Shown in pieces: positions 7,366 to 15,310 of a stretch of 53,495 nucleotides of DNA (position 1 is the stretch's first letter; each line of letters begins with the position of its first letter). The DNA is from an uncultured Bacteroidia bacterium (GTDB taxonomy: Bacteria > Bacteroidota > Bacteroidia > Bacteroidales > CAJPTX01): positions 1 to 53,495 of the forward strand of contig CALHZE010000233.1 in assembly GCA_938040915.1 (NCBI GenBank). Reading direction: 5' to 3'. The translations under genes were made by a program, and so were the position numbers. A model generated the notes under the pieces. It worked only from the letters and a program-made list of their open reading frames with translations. It did not search any database and had not been told where the DNA came from.

Positions 7366-9093
7366 TTATTTCTTCTTACCGAAGTCGTCTCCCATCTTTA
7401 TCAAATCACTCGGCTTGCCGTATGCTTTGACATCTACAGCCACCTGTAAAAGGACGTTGTCGTCTTTCTTTACCCGCACATTCTTGCCCTCTGGGGTGAT
7501 AAAATAGTAGGTCGTACGGAGGGTTTTCGCATTGTTCGAGAGGTTCTCATACTGTTCCTTGGTCATCTGGTGCACATGTTCGCGGAAAGCAGGCTTATCC
7601 ACTCGCCCTTCGCCATTGACCTCACCACACGGGATGAAGAGATTCGCCCCCTCTTGCGCCTTACCGCCCTCATTGTTTATTGTGAGCTCCATCACCTTGT
7701 TCTTTGCTTTATCCAAGAACTCGAGCTTCGCATAACCGTCCATCGGGAGCGTGTTGAGAATGCCGATATGCAAGGCAATCGCCTGATCAATCCCCGCCGT
7801 ATTATCCTTGTTCTGGAGATAATCAGAGGCGTCCTTAGGGAATGTGTTGTCTGCGAGCTTCATCTCTGCGAGCATCTTGCTCGTCTTCAACATCCCGTAG
7901 AAGGGGATGCGCACCTCCATCTCATAGACGATCTTGCTGTCTAGCGGGAGGGGTTCATCATTTTGCGAAATACCCGTGTTCTCTAAAGCAAGCGCAACGT
8001 TAGAAACCTTCAGATCAAACAGAGCATTCCCGAAGATGTCGGCGATGTTCGAGTTCGAATTATTGAGAATAAACGTCTTCGACGCAGCATCTCCTAAGGA
8101 TTGCTCAGCCCCCCCAATCAAAAGGCTCTTACCCTTTTGTTCCTCAGAGAGCGCATCCAGATTTTGATTAACCACGTTGATTGGCGCTGGACTGTCTTCG
8201 CGGATTTCACTCGGGACAGCTTCTATCTTCGCCACAGATAACTTAGCAGGGGTCTTTGGGTCTTTGCTCACGCGTATCAACACTGACGACTCGGGCAAGT
8301 TGGCCTTTGCGACACGCATAGAAGAAAAGATATCAATCTTACGCGAGAACGAAACGACCGTCTTCGACGACGTGTTGAGCTTCGTATGCCCGATAGCTTC
8401 CTTGAGGATGAGGTTCATAAAATTGACCCCCACAGAGAGCTTTACCTTTTTGCTTCCCGCCGGTGCACCAACGACCTCTAGGTCAGAGACCATAAACGGA
8501 CACTTGTTATAGTAGGTTCCGTCATAAAATTGGAAACTCCGCCCCGATTTAATTTCCTCGGTAATATCAATCTCACCCTCTCCGTTGGCGGGGATGGCAA
8601 ACTCCTTGGTAATCGGCGTCGTGGGGTCTTGCCACGTGATTTTACCCTTGACTTGCGTCGCGTCAGCGCTCTCTGCCTTAGCGGTAATGACGATTTTGAA
8701 CTTATCAGCACTCCTAAACGAAACCTGCTTGACCTCACGAGCTGGTAAGATCTCCCACGGGAAAGCATAAACCTGAGAGGTCGTAGACTCTACGTCGATG
8801 TCTTGCGAATAAACGCCTGGTTTCAGGGTAACGCGGGAACTAAGCCCATGGCTCTCGATCTCTTGTTTGTCCCGATAGACTGCCACACAGGTTCCATCCG
8901 CTTCATATTCAAACGACGTGTGTTCCTGCTCGCGCGTCAACAGCTGTTCTACGCGGAGGGTATCTCGCAACACGGGTAGAATAAACTCCGGACGGATGGG
9001 GTCTACCTCCATATCCATCACGTCCTTATAACAGGAAGTGGCTCCCAAGAGCACCCCTCCTGCTAATAACCAAAAGGCTAACCTTTTATACAT
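7366..9093 (-). CDS. Large exported lipoprotein of unknown function, first gene of the envelope operon
   Basis: The 575-residue product has a lipoprotein signal peptide with the lipobox LGATSC and acylated Cys21, followed by a beta-rich chain with no catalytic motif that I recognise. No Lys/Arg is seen right after the Cys (YKDVMDMEVD follows), so the acidic stretch could act as a Bacteroidota lipoprotein export signal for surface display. That is an inference. The protein reads like a tandem of immunoglobulin-like or jelly-roll beta-domains. The start ATG is at 9093, with no clear TAnnTTTG element upstream. The gene is co-oriented and tightly spaced with the DUF5723 barrel and OmpA/PD40 genes, so it may be their surface partner. 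I do not recognise a named family. Confidence 0.7.
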   Translation of the reverse strand: MYKRLAFWLLAGGVLLGATSCYKDVMDMEVDPIRPEFILPVLRDTLRVEQLLTREQEHTSFEYEADGTCVAVYRDKQEIESHGLSSRVTLKPGVYSQDIDVESTTSQVYAFPWEILPAREVKQVSFRSADKFKIVITAKAESADATQVKGKITWQDPTTPITKEFAIPANGEGEIDITEEIKSGRSFQFYDGTYYNKCPFMVSDLEVVGAPAGSKKVKLSVGVNFMNLILKEAIGHTKLNTSSKTVVSFSRKIDIFSSMRVAKANLPESSVLIRVSKDPKTPAKLSVAKIEAVPSEIREDSPAPINVVNQNLDALSEEQKGKSLLIGGAEQSLGDAASKTFILNNSNSNIADIFGNALFDLKVSNVALALENTGISQNDEPLPLDSKIVYEMEVRIPFYGMLKTSKMLAEMKLADNTFPKDASDYLQNKDNTAGIDQAIALHIGILNTLPMDGYAKLEFLDKAKNKVMELTINNEGGKAQEGANLFIPCGEVNGEGRVDKPAFREHVHQMTKEQYENLSNNAKTLRTTYYFITPEGKNVRVKKDDNVLLQVAVDVKAYGKPSDLIKMGDDFGKKK

Positions 9094-9187
9094 CGCAAAA
9101 GTGTTTAGTTTTCCAAAAACTTAGAAATGCCTAGTCGTTTCTGTTACGCAAGATTGACTAGATGTGTTCCAAAGGACGAATAAAAAG

Positions 9188-9212
9188 AAAGCCTAGATTC
9201 CATCTAGGCTTT
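9188..9212 (-). terminator. Terminator downstream of the PpiD-like gene
   Basis: Arms AAAGCCTAGA (9188-9197) and TCTAGGCTTT (9203-9212), 5-nt loop. On the minus strand it is followed by CTTTTTATTC, so it should end the foldase transcript (stop at 9296) before the lipoprotein gene. Confidence 0.8.
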
Positions 9213-9295
9213 ACTTTCGTTGATTAAAGCAATCTATTACGAGGTCTATTCCACAATAGCCGTTCCTCTGTCAAGAAAACAGGGTGCGGATACCA

Positions 9296-11458
9296 CTAAT
9301 AAAACTTGCCGCGACGGTCTTCGATAGTAGACATCTGCTCAAGCGCACCATACGCATCATAAGAGGCGCGACGCGACAACTCTTCACGCGCCTGTTTCAC
9401 ATCGAGCGGACGCGCATTGCTGTTAGGACTCACGTTCTCTGCTTGAAGGATGTATACACCCTGCGTACCAGCGACAGGAGAGGTTATCTTCCCCTTTTCG
9501 AGGCTAGCAACCACCCCAACCACAGCGGGCTCATAACCTTCAGAGCCGAAAGAGTAACTCTCATACCCGACACCACTAGCACGCTTCACACCATCACCTA
9601 ACTTCGAAGCGATAGCCTCCATGTCCGAAGCTCCCGCCGCAGCCTCTTTCATCTTAGCGATGATAGCCACAGTCTTCTTTTCCTTGATAACGCCGTCATG
9701 GAGCTCTTGCTTGACCGCCGTCCAGTCAGCATAAGTCCCGTCACTTTCCTGAATCCCTTTAAGCATCGCAACCACAAAGGTGTCGCCTAACTCAAATACA
9801 GAAGAGACATCCCCAATCTCTGCCCCAAAAGCCCAACGAATGATCTCGCGGGAGTTATCTAAACCTCGGATCTCAGTCTCCTTGTCATCGAGATCGTTAG
9901 ACGTCTGTATCGCAATAGATTTCGCTGCAGCGAGAGAATCAAAATTCTTTTGCGTACGAGCGACATAAGCCTTCACGTTCGACTCAAAAAGCGAAGAGAA
10001 CCAATTAGGACGTTGCTCGTGTACCGCCGTAGCAAACGAACTCGCCTCATTAAAGGCTTGCTGATAGGTGTGTTTCCCTGGGAGCACCTTGTGAACCAAA
10101 ATAGCAAGGTCTACGCACGGGGAGCTCCCCTTCTGTCCTAAGATCTCAATGATGTGCACCCCGAAATTGGTACGTACCACAACAATGTCGTCCTTCTTCC
10201 CTTCAAAACAAGCGTCGTTAAACTCCTTGACCATACGCCCCTGAGCAAACCAATCCAGATCGCCCCCCTTGCTCTTAGACCCTGGGTCATCAGAATATTT
10301 GTCAGCAAGCACGACAAAATCAGCCCCCTTGCGGATAAGTGCCGCCACACTGTCTGCCATGGCTTGTGCACGCTCTCCGGCATATTTATCTGACGAGAAG
10401 AGGATGTGACGCGCGTGTACCGAGTCGGGCATCGACTTGTGACGCAACATCCGTGCTACCTTGAACGCATCGTCGTCATACACCACTGGCGAAAGATCCC
10501 CATCCTGCGCATCAGAGAAAGCCCACGCAGCGAGCTCACCAGAAAGGTCTCTCTGTTTATACCAACGCCCCGTATAAGGCTCGTCCCCCAACTGAGTAGC
10601 ATATTGTGCTGGGTTGTCCGTAGTCCGGAACTCGGGCATATCTTTCTGAAGCGCCTTTTCTGCAGTCTCGCGATCTTCCGCCTGCGCCTTTACTGGGAAT
10701 TGTGCATAGACAATATTGCGACGCTCTGGACGACGGAACGATTCCTTGTGTTTTTCATAGTAAGCCTTTGCCTCATTGTCCATCACTTTGTAGAGGGAGT
10801 CGGGCTCAGAAGAGTAACGCTTGAGTACATAAGCCACGTCAGCTTGGTTTTCACGAAGCTTATGGAGCTGCTCTGCGATCTGCGTCGGCATCCACAGCCC
10901 CTTTGAGACAAGATTGGTGTACTTCTGCATGAGTCGCTCGTCAGCAATACCACGTTCGAGCTCATACCAGTATTCGCGTTGCTCGGGAGTTACGTTGTCG
11001 AGGTTTTGTAGGAAGGTGAGCATCCGTTCGCGATCAAACTCATTCGTCTCGGGGTTGGTAAACACCTGCTTCACAACCGGCATCGGGTCATCACCCAAGA
11101 TGAGTGACGAGAGTTCTGCATCGGTAACGGCAAGCCCGAGTCGCTCACATTCCTTGCCCATAACTTCCTTTTGCAAGAAGTTACGCCATACCATTTCGCG
11201 AATCTGTGACTGGAGTTGCTCGGTCGCTCCTTGGCCAGAAAGCGCCTGACGCATCTTAAGTTGTTTGTCGACCGTTGCTTGATACTCAGGATAGTCGTAT
11301 GCCACGCCATCGACACGCCCGACCTCCATCTCTCCACGATTAAAAATCGACTGCCCCGAGCCGAGCAAATCACCCAACACGAAGGCAAGCAACGCCAAGC
11401 CTAAAATTACCGTCACAAACACCCCTGCCTTATTTCTCAGGGTCTCCAAAGTAGCCAT
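9296..11458 (-). CDS. ppiD: Membrane-anchored periplasmic peptidyl-prolyl isomerase (PpiD/SurA-like)
   Basis: 720 residues. An N-terminal transmembrane anchor (about 12-33) is followed by a SurA_N-type chaperone region (about 36-200) and a parvulin rotamase domain at 346-440, with the motif HARHILFSS, then GGDLDWFAQGRMVKEFNDA and VRTNFGVHIIEI. A long C-terminal chaperone-like part (about 445-720) completes the PpiD layout. The likely role is helping newly exported proteins fold at the periplasmic face of the inner membrane. The start is ATG 11458 (MATLETLRNKAGVFV); a TATATTTG promoter element lies about 55 bp upstream. Monocistronic, with a clear terminator at 9188-9212. The family assignment is solid; the symbol is by architecture. 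Confidence 0.9.
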   Translation of the reverse strand: MATLETLRNKAGVFVTVILGLALLAFVLGDLLGSGQSIFNRGEMEVGRVDGVAYDYPEYQATVDKQLKMRQALSGQGATEQLQSQIREMVWRNFLQKEVMGKECERLGLAVTDAELSSLILGDDPMPVVKQVFTNPETNEFDRERMLTFLQNLDNVTPEQREYWYELERGIADERLMQKYTNLVSKGLWMPTQIAEQLHKLRENQADVAYVLKRYSSEPDSLYKVMDNEAKAYYEKHKESFRRPERRNIVYAQFPVKAQAEDRETAEKALQKDMPEFRTTDNPAQYATQLGDEPYTGRWYKQRDLSGELAAWAFSDAQDGDLSPVVYDDDAFKVARMLRHKSMPDSVHARHILFSSDKYAGERAQAMADSVAALIRKGADFVVLADKYSDDPGSKSKGGDLDWFAQGRMVKEFNDACFEGKKDDIVVVRTNFGVHIIEILGQKGSSPCVDLAILVHKVLPGKHTYQQAFNEASSFATAVHEQRPNWFSSLFESNVKAYVARTQKNFDSLAAAKSIAIQTSNDLDDKETEIRGLDNSREIIRWAFGAEIGDVSSVFELGDTFVVAMLKGIQESDGTYADWTAVKQELHDGVIKEKKTVAIIAKMKEAAAGASDMEAIASKLGDGVKRASGVGYESYSFGSEGYEPAVVGVVASLEKGKITSPVAGTQGVYILQAENVSPNSNARPLDVKQAREELSRRASYDAYGALEQMSTIEDRRGKFY

Positions 11459-11503
11459 CTTTCTCGAACAGTTTCTTTATGAAATTCGGTGTTATACTCC
11501 AAT

Positions 11504-11662
11504 TCAGCTGCGCAAATATACGCTTTTTGCCTTGAGTAGATAAGCCCCCAAGGCAAGAAGCCCTAGCGAGAAAACATAGCAAGAAAAACCGCCAGCTCCA
11601 CGCAACGCAACGGCAAAAGTAAAGAATAAAAAGACAACACCCGCCGCGAGGGAATATCTCAA
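11504..11662 (-). CDS. Possible 52-residue two-helix membrane protein, or remnant
   Basis: A minus-strand frame opened by TTG at 11662 (open further upstream, but with no ATG) codes 52 residues with two hydrophobic stretches: AAGVVFLFFTFAVAL and CYVFSLGLLALGAYLL, ending KAKSVYLRS. The hydrophobic pattern and the basic end look protein-like, but no start codon with a ribosome site is seen. Its 3' end overlaps the -7 element of the PpiD-like gene. It could be a small membrane protein, the decayed end of a larger gene, or chance. Confidence 0.25.
   Translation of the reverse strand: MRYSLAAGVVFLFFTFAVALRGAGGFSCYVFSLGLLALGAYLLKAKSVYLRS
11513..11520 (-). promoter_or_regulatory. -7 element TATATTTG for the PpiD-like gene
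   Basis: On the minus strand TATATTTG fits TAnnTTTG exactly, 55 bp upstream of the ATG at 11458. No good -33 TTTG partner is seen. Confidence 0.6.
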
Positions 11663-11950
11663 AAAGAGAGGATCAAAGTTTTTGAGACACGCGTCACAAG
11701 AATTAGACGTGTATCAAAACGCTAAAGACTGGCGCATCACGTTGCCCCAGTACCTGTCATTTGTTGGGAAAATCGCACTAGCGTGGCAAAGCCGCACACG
11801 AAAGATCAACCGGCTGATTGAGAAATCAGCAAGGCGACGCCACCCTGCGCCACGAGTTACAGGCGCTCCTACGCGGACGAGCGGGCGCAATGTGTGGTAA
11901 TAGGATGCTCACACCGCCGACACGTGCCGCGTCGAGTTGAGACTTACCCC
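11663..11950. other. Intergenic stretch without recognised gene
   Basis: About 290 bp between the TerB-like gene and the small hydrophobic frame. It holds a short hairpin (GCTGATT 11813-11819, AATCAGC 11824-11830) but no convincing ORF, promoter or RNA gene. The hairpin could help end the TerB-like transcript; there is no T-tract. Confidence 0.4.
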
Positions 11951-12385
11951 CTACTCGAGCAAACGCTTCGCCTCAACGATCAACGCACTGGGGTCATCAC
12001 CCCGCTCCACAGCCCTAGAGAAAAGATCAATCAAGAGCTTCGCTTTCTCTTCTGGAAAATGGAGTTTTGCCACCGTCTTGTAACAATAGTCAAGCTCGTT
12101 GGGGTCAATCACTCCATCTGCATACATCACATGCACATAATCAAACAAGAGGATCAGACGCTCTTCGACCGACTCGGGGATCTTAAAAGCAATCGAGTCT
12201 GGCTCTTGGAAGATTCGGTCAATTTCCGAGTCTGTAAGCCCTATGCGTAAGCCGATCTCAGAGATGCGATCGATCTCGGAGTCGTCAATATTTCCGTCCA
12301 CAGCAGCAAGCTCCATAAGCGCCTTGATATGAGCCAAACGCCGCTTAGAGTCGGCAGAACCGAAGAAATGAGTAAAAAACGTCAT
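11951..12385 (-). CDS. TerB-like (tellurite-resistance/DUF533-type) helical protein
   Basis: 144 residues, all-helical in appearance, with two acidic TerB-type turns: AAVDGNIDDSEI (about 27-38) and MYADGVIDPNELD (about 87-99). These are the metal-coordinating repeats of the TerB fold. The family occurs in tellurite-resistance clusters but also widely as a stress or membrane-linked scaffold; nothing else of a ter cluster (TerC/TerD/TerZ) is present here, so a tellurite role is not supported. It is the last of three tightly spaced genes (8 bp after the four-helix membrane protein gene) headed by a universal stress protein, suggesting a small envelope-stress unit. ATG at 12385. Confidence 0.75.
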   Translation of the reverse strand: MTFFTHFFGSADSKRRLAHIKALMELAAVDGNIDDSEIDRISEIGLRIGLTDSEIDRIFQEPDSIAFKIPESVEERLILLFDYVHVMYADGVIDPNELDYCYKTVAKLHFPEEKAKLLIDLFSRAVERGDDPSALIVEAKRLLE

Positions 12386-12393
12386 GATGCTAG

Positions 12394-12744
12394 TTAGTTA
12401 GATTTCGTAGTGTTTTTACGCGCAAAGATCAAGGGGATGAGGACAAGCAACACCGAAAAAGTCAACACCCACGTGCTATATGCAAACGGGATGCTCAGGG
12501 TCGCAATAATGCACCCCGCTCCCCCTAAGAAACTCATCAAACGAAAAGGGAGGCGCTTCGTCCGAGCCCCTGAAAGGACTCCCACAAGCCCCAACATCAG
12601 AAAGAGGAGAAGAAGAACCTGCGAGGCATAAACGTCAAGCCAATCTGTCAGAAAATAGAGCAACACGACCACCACCACCAGCACCTCGCCGGCAAGGATA
12701 AATCGATCAACAAACTTCCCTAAGCGCTCGGTAATGCGGACCAC
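12394..12744 (-). CDS. Small four-helix inner-membrane protein, unknown function
   Basis: 116 residues with four hydrophobic segments (about 16-36, 40-62, 68-90 and 91-108) and a basic tail (ARKNTTKSN). No catalytic residues or known motif are recognised. The frame starts with GTG at 12744, 12 bp after the universal stress gene stop, and ends 8 bp before the TerB-like start, so it is almost certainly translated as part of that operon. The frame's uninterrupted hydrophobic pattern and tight spacing are the evidence that it is real. Confidence 0.65.
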   Translation of the reverse strand: MVRITERLGKFVDRFILAGEVLVVVVVLLYFLTDWLDVYASQVLLLLFLMLGLVGVLSGARTKRLPFRLMSFLGGAGCIIATLSIPFAYSTWVLTFSVLLVLIPLIFARKNTTKSN

Positions 12745-12756
12745 AACAAGAGGCGT

Positions 12757-13683
12757 TTAATTGAAGCTCTGGAACTTCTTCAGAAGCGGATTGATGAACA
12801 TGACTGGGGTGTCGACATTCACGACCTTTGAGGAAAAGTAGGTAGAGAACTGATCGCTCATTAAGATGAGCAAATCTGCCTCGATCATGTTGACGAAATC
12901 GAAGACAGAATCCTCAAAACGCGACTTGCGGTTGCCCGTCTTCAAGCCGTAGACGATATCTTGTTCGTCGAGATACTTCTTCACAAAGTTGATGTTGGTC
13001 GAAAGATCAAACTTCTGTGCCGGATCGTTAAGCGCCGGAGGACGAATCAAGTTGACGTTGCAGTGATAGTAGCTCGAGATCTGAATAATCCAGCGCACGG
13101 TTTCCTTAAACGTCCGGTTGGGGGTGACAGGCACCACAAGGTCTGTGTAATAGTTGTGACTAGGCGCCTTATTGACGATAATGAAGGGGATTCCCTCCTG
13201 CCGCGACGACTTGACCTTGAGGAGAAAATCTACCATGTCATCTGGCTTTTTTCCCTCGTGCCCGACATACTGACGCGTCACGACCAAGTTTGCGTTGTTA
13301 GAGAAGTAATAGTCGCGGAAGTCGTTGCGCAAATTGTTGTAGCAGAGCACCTCGCCGGTGATCTGGACATGCTCATATACCCGCTCGCTCCCCCCCTCGC
13401 CGCTGACCGGCTCTTGAGAATGCTGGGCTAGGAAAGCCGCTTTATACTTCTCATTGAGTTGGTCGTTGTAGGAGGCAGCCTCACTCTCGATATGCTTCTT
13501 GAGCTCAATATGCTGCTCGGTAAACTTCTCTTTCTTACCGAAAAGTCCGGGTTTCTCAATGGTGGTAAGAAGGACGACATCGTCCCCTCGCACCTGCGCC
13601 AACTGGAAGGCATGGAGAAGAGCAATGTTAGTCTCCTCCCTGAAGTCCCACGGGACAATAATCTTCTTTTTTGGCTCGTCCAT
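12757..13683 (-). CDS. Universal stress protein family, two-domain
   Basis: 308 residues beginning KKKIIVPWDFREETNIALLHA, the first strand and helix of a UspA fold (described in two parts: KKKIIVPWDF then REETNIALLHA). A second UspA-like half begins near residue 160 (YYTDLVVPVTPNRTFKET) and ends with a strand giving TPVMFINP. The typical ATP-binding GxxGxxxxxGS loop is not obvious, so it may not bind ATP. Bacteroidota tandem Usp proteins are cytoplasmic and stress-linked; the precise role is unknown. First gene of a three-gene unit, with a TACATTTG element 57 bp upstream. ATG at 13683. Confidence 0.8.
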   Translation of the reverse strand: MDEPKKKIIVPWDFREETNIALLHAFQLAQVRGDDVVLLTTIEKPGLFGKKEKFTEQHIELKKHIESEAASYNDQLNEKYKAAFLAQHSQEPVSGEGGSERVYEHVQITGEVLCYNNLRNDFRDYYFSNNANLVVTRQYVGHEGKKPDDMVDFLLKVKSSRQEGIPFIIVNKAPSHNYYTDLVVPVTPNRTFKETVRWIIQISSYYHCNVNLIRPPALNDPAQKFDLSTNINFVKKYLDEQDIVYGLKTGNRKSRFEDSVFDFVNMIEADLLILMSDQFSTYFSSKVVNVDTPVMFINPLLKKFQSFN

Positions 13684-13739
13684 TGTTACGTTACGCTACT
13701 GTTTACTTTTTCCAGCAAGAAATAGAAAGCTTGCTAGCA

Positions 13740-13747
13740 CAAATGTA
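13740..13747 (-). promoter_or_regulatory. -7 element TACATTTG for the universal stress operon
   Basis: Exact TAnnTTTG on the minus strand, 57 bp before the start at 13683, in the 124-bp gap after the cyclase gene. Confidence 0.55.
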
Positions 13748-13807
13748 CTCATTTTCCACACAAGAACGACACAGAAGCGCGCCTTAGTACGCCCCCCCTC
13801 CATCGGG

Positions 13808-15283
13808 TTACTTTTTTTCCCGAGCTCGGTTCTCCTCTTCGGCTCGGCGTTGCCACTCTCTTAGCTCTTTGAGCTGTTGTTGCTTGGGGAGCTCCCGTTT
13901 TTGCCTTGCCGTCTCTGTGTAATACTGATGTCTATTGATAAACTCTATTTGCTGCCCGACCCACGCGGCTTCGTCACCAACCATCCCACGTTCGCGTAAT
14001 TCTTGGTAGAGATTATGGGCGCCGTTAGAAAAATCGAGACGCCCGAGGTAGTCTAGGTCGGCATCACAGATAATCTTTTCCAAGAGATCGGTCGGGTGTA
14101 CGGGCATCTTAGTCGCCATGATGAGACGACTTATCACGTCGATTTGTTCCTTCGAGTAACCGAAATTGGGTAGGGTTTGACAAGCCATATCGACCCCCAA
14201 ACGTTCGTGCTCTGCGTATGAGATGACGTGCCCCGAATCGTGAAGGAGCGCAGCAGTTTGGAGTAATAAGAGCTCCTCTTCTGAGACACCCTCTGCACGC
14301 CCAATAATCTCAACCTGGATCACCACGTCTTGGGTGTGGCGCGTGTTGTGGTAATAAAGCGACTGGGGAAGTTTCTTTTCGAGCCAATCAAAGATATACT
14401 CACTCAAGTCGGCAAAACGAAGTTGCTGGTAACGCGTGTAAAAGAGGGCATTGGGGCGCTTCCCTTCGCCGTTTTCAGAGAGCTCGGGCACAATCCCTTT
14501 CACGAAATACATCACGAGTTGTTTGCCGTTCTTGACGGTCATTTTGCCTCGGTTTTCACACTCAAAGAAATTGTGGACAACGTTGTAGGTATCTTCCGAA
14601 ATATTGATACGCCCCTCGGCGCCCGCCGACTCCATACGTTTAGCATTGTTGACGGTTGCGCCCCAGATATCCATAGAGAGACGGTTACGCCCCAGCACGC
14701 CCGAGGTCACAGTCCCCGTGGCGATACCGATCCGTACGCCCCAGTGCGACTTTTCCATCCGAAACTCTTGATTGAGTTGATCGAGCGTTTCGAGCATCTC
14801 CATGGCCAAGAGCACCACACGCACAGGGTTTGCCTTGTCATACTGCTCCATACCCGCCACACACATATAGGCATCGCCTATGGTCTTAATCTTCTCTACG
14901 TGATGTCGTTCCGCAAGCCCATCGAGAGCAAAGATGTAATGATCGAGAAAGTCAAGAAGGGTCTCGCTGTTCTCCGCATCCACAATCGACGAAAACCCAA
15001 CCACATCAGAGAAGAGCACCGTAGATTGCGGACACTCCTTGTTATCTACGCGCCCCACACGCTGAAGCTCTTTGACAGTATTTTGAGGCAATACCCTGTG
15101 AATAAGGTTGAAAAGCTTCTCGCGCTCGTTAATAAGCTCGTGGGTGCGGAGGTGAAGCTCCTGCTCAAAACGAGCGTAGGTCTGCGATTGGAAAAAGACG
15201 AAAGCACAGCGCACTAAAATGAAAAACGAGTAAACACAATAGGCAACCGTGAGGATTAAGAGCGCGATGAGTAGATATTGCAA
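13808..15283 (-). CDS. Membrane class III adenylate cyclase fused to an HD phosphohydrolase domain
   Basis: 491 residues: one N-terminal membrane helix (4-30), a coiled-coil linker (about 36-72), a class III nucleotide cyclase domain (about 85-260) and an HD domain (about 295-470). In the cyclase the metal ligands Asp93 (LFSDVVGFSS) and Asp137 (TIGDAYM) are present. The base-selecting pair is Lys133 and Asp205 (MDIWGATVNNAKRM), as in adenylate rather than guanylate cyclases, and the VN/R pair (Asn212, Arg216) is intact. The HD domain shows His316, His348-Asp349 (ALLHDSGH) and a later DADLD, so it may be catalytic. I infer that it makes cAMP and may hydrolyse a phosphoester. TTG start at 15283 because no ATG lies near. 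It is the last gene after fumC-ctpA-mnmA. Confidence 0.85.
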   Translation of the reverse strand: MQYLLIALLILTVAYCVYSFFILVRCAFVFFQSQTYARFEQELHLRTHELINEREKLFNLIHRVLPQNTVKELQRVGRVDNKECPQSTVLFSDVVGFSSIVDAENSETLLDFLDHYIFALDGLAERHHVEKIKTIGDAYMCVAGMEQYDKANPVRVVLLAMEMLETLDQLNQEFRMEKSHWGVRIGIATGTVTSGVLGRNRLSMDIWGATVNNAKRMESAGAEGRINISEDTYNVVHNFFECENRGKMTVKNGKQLVMYFVKGIVPELSENGEGKRPNALFYTRYQQLRFADLSEYIFDWLEKKLPQSLYYHNTRHTQDVVIQVEIIGRAEGVSEEELLLLQTAALLHDSGHVISYAEHERLGVDMACQTLPNFGYSKEQIDVISRLIMATKMPVHPTDLLEKIICDADLDYLGRLDFSNGAHNLYQELRERGMVGDEAAWVGQQIEFINRHQYYTETARQKRELPKQQQLKELREWQRRAEEENRAREKK

Positions 15284-15310
15284 AACGAATCGTTGTTAGA
15301 GATATTCGGC

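Noticed and set aside
11682..11900. Plus-strand 72-codon frame after the PpiD-like gene
   Set aside because: No ribosome site, odd composition and no recognised domain.
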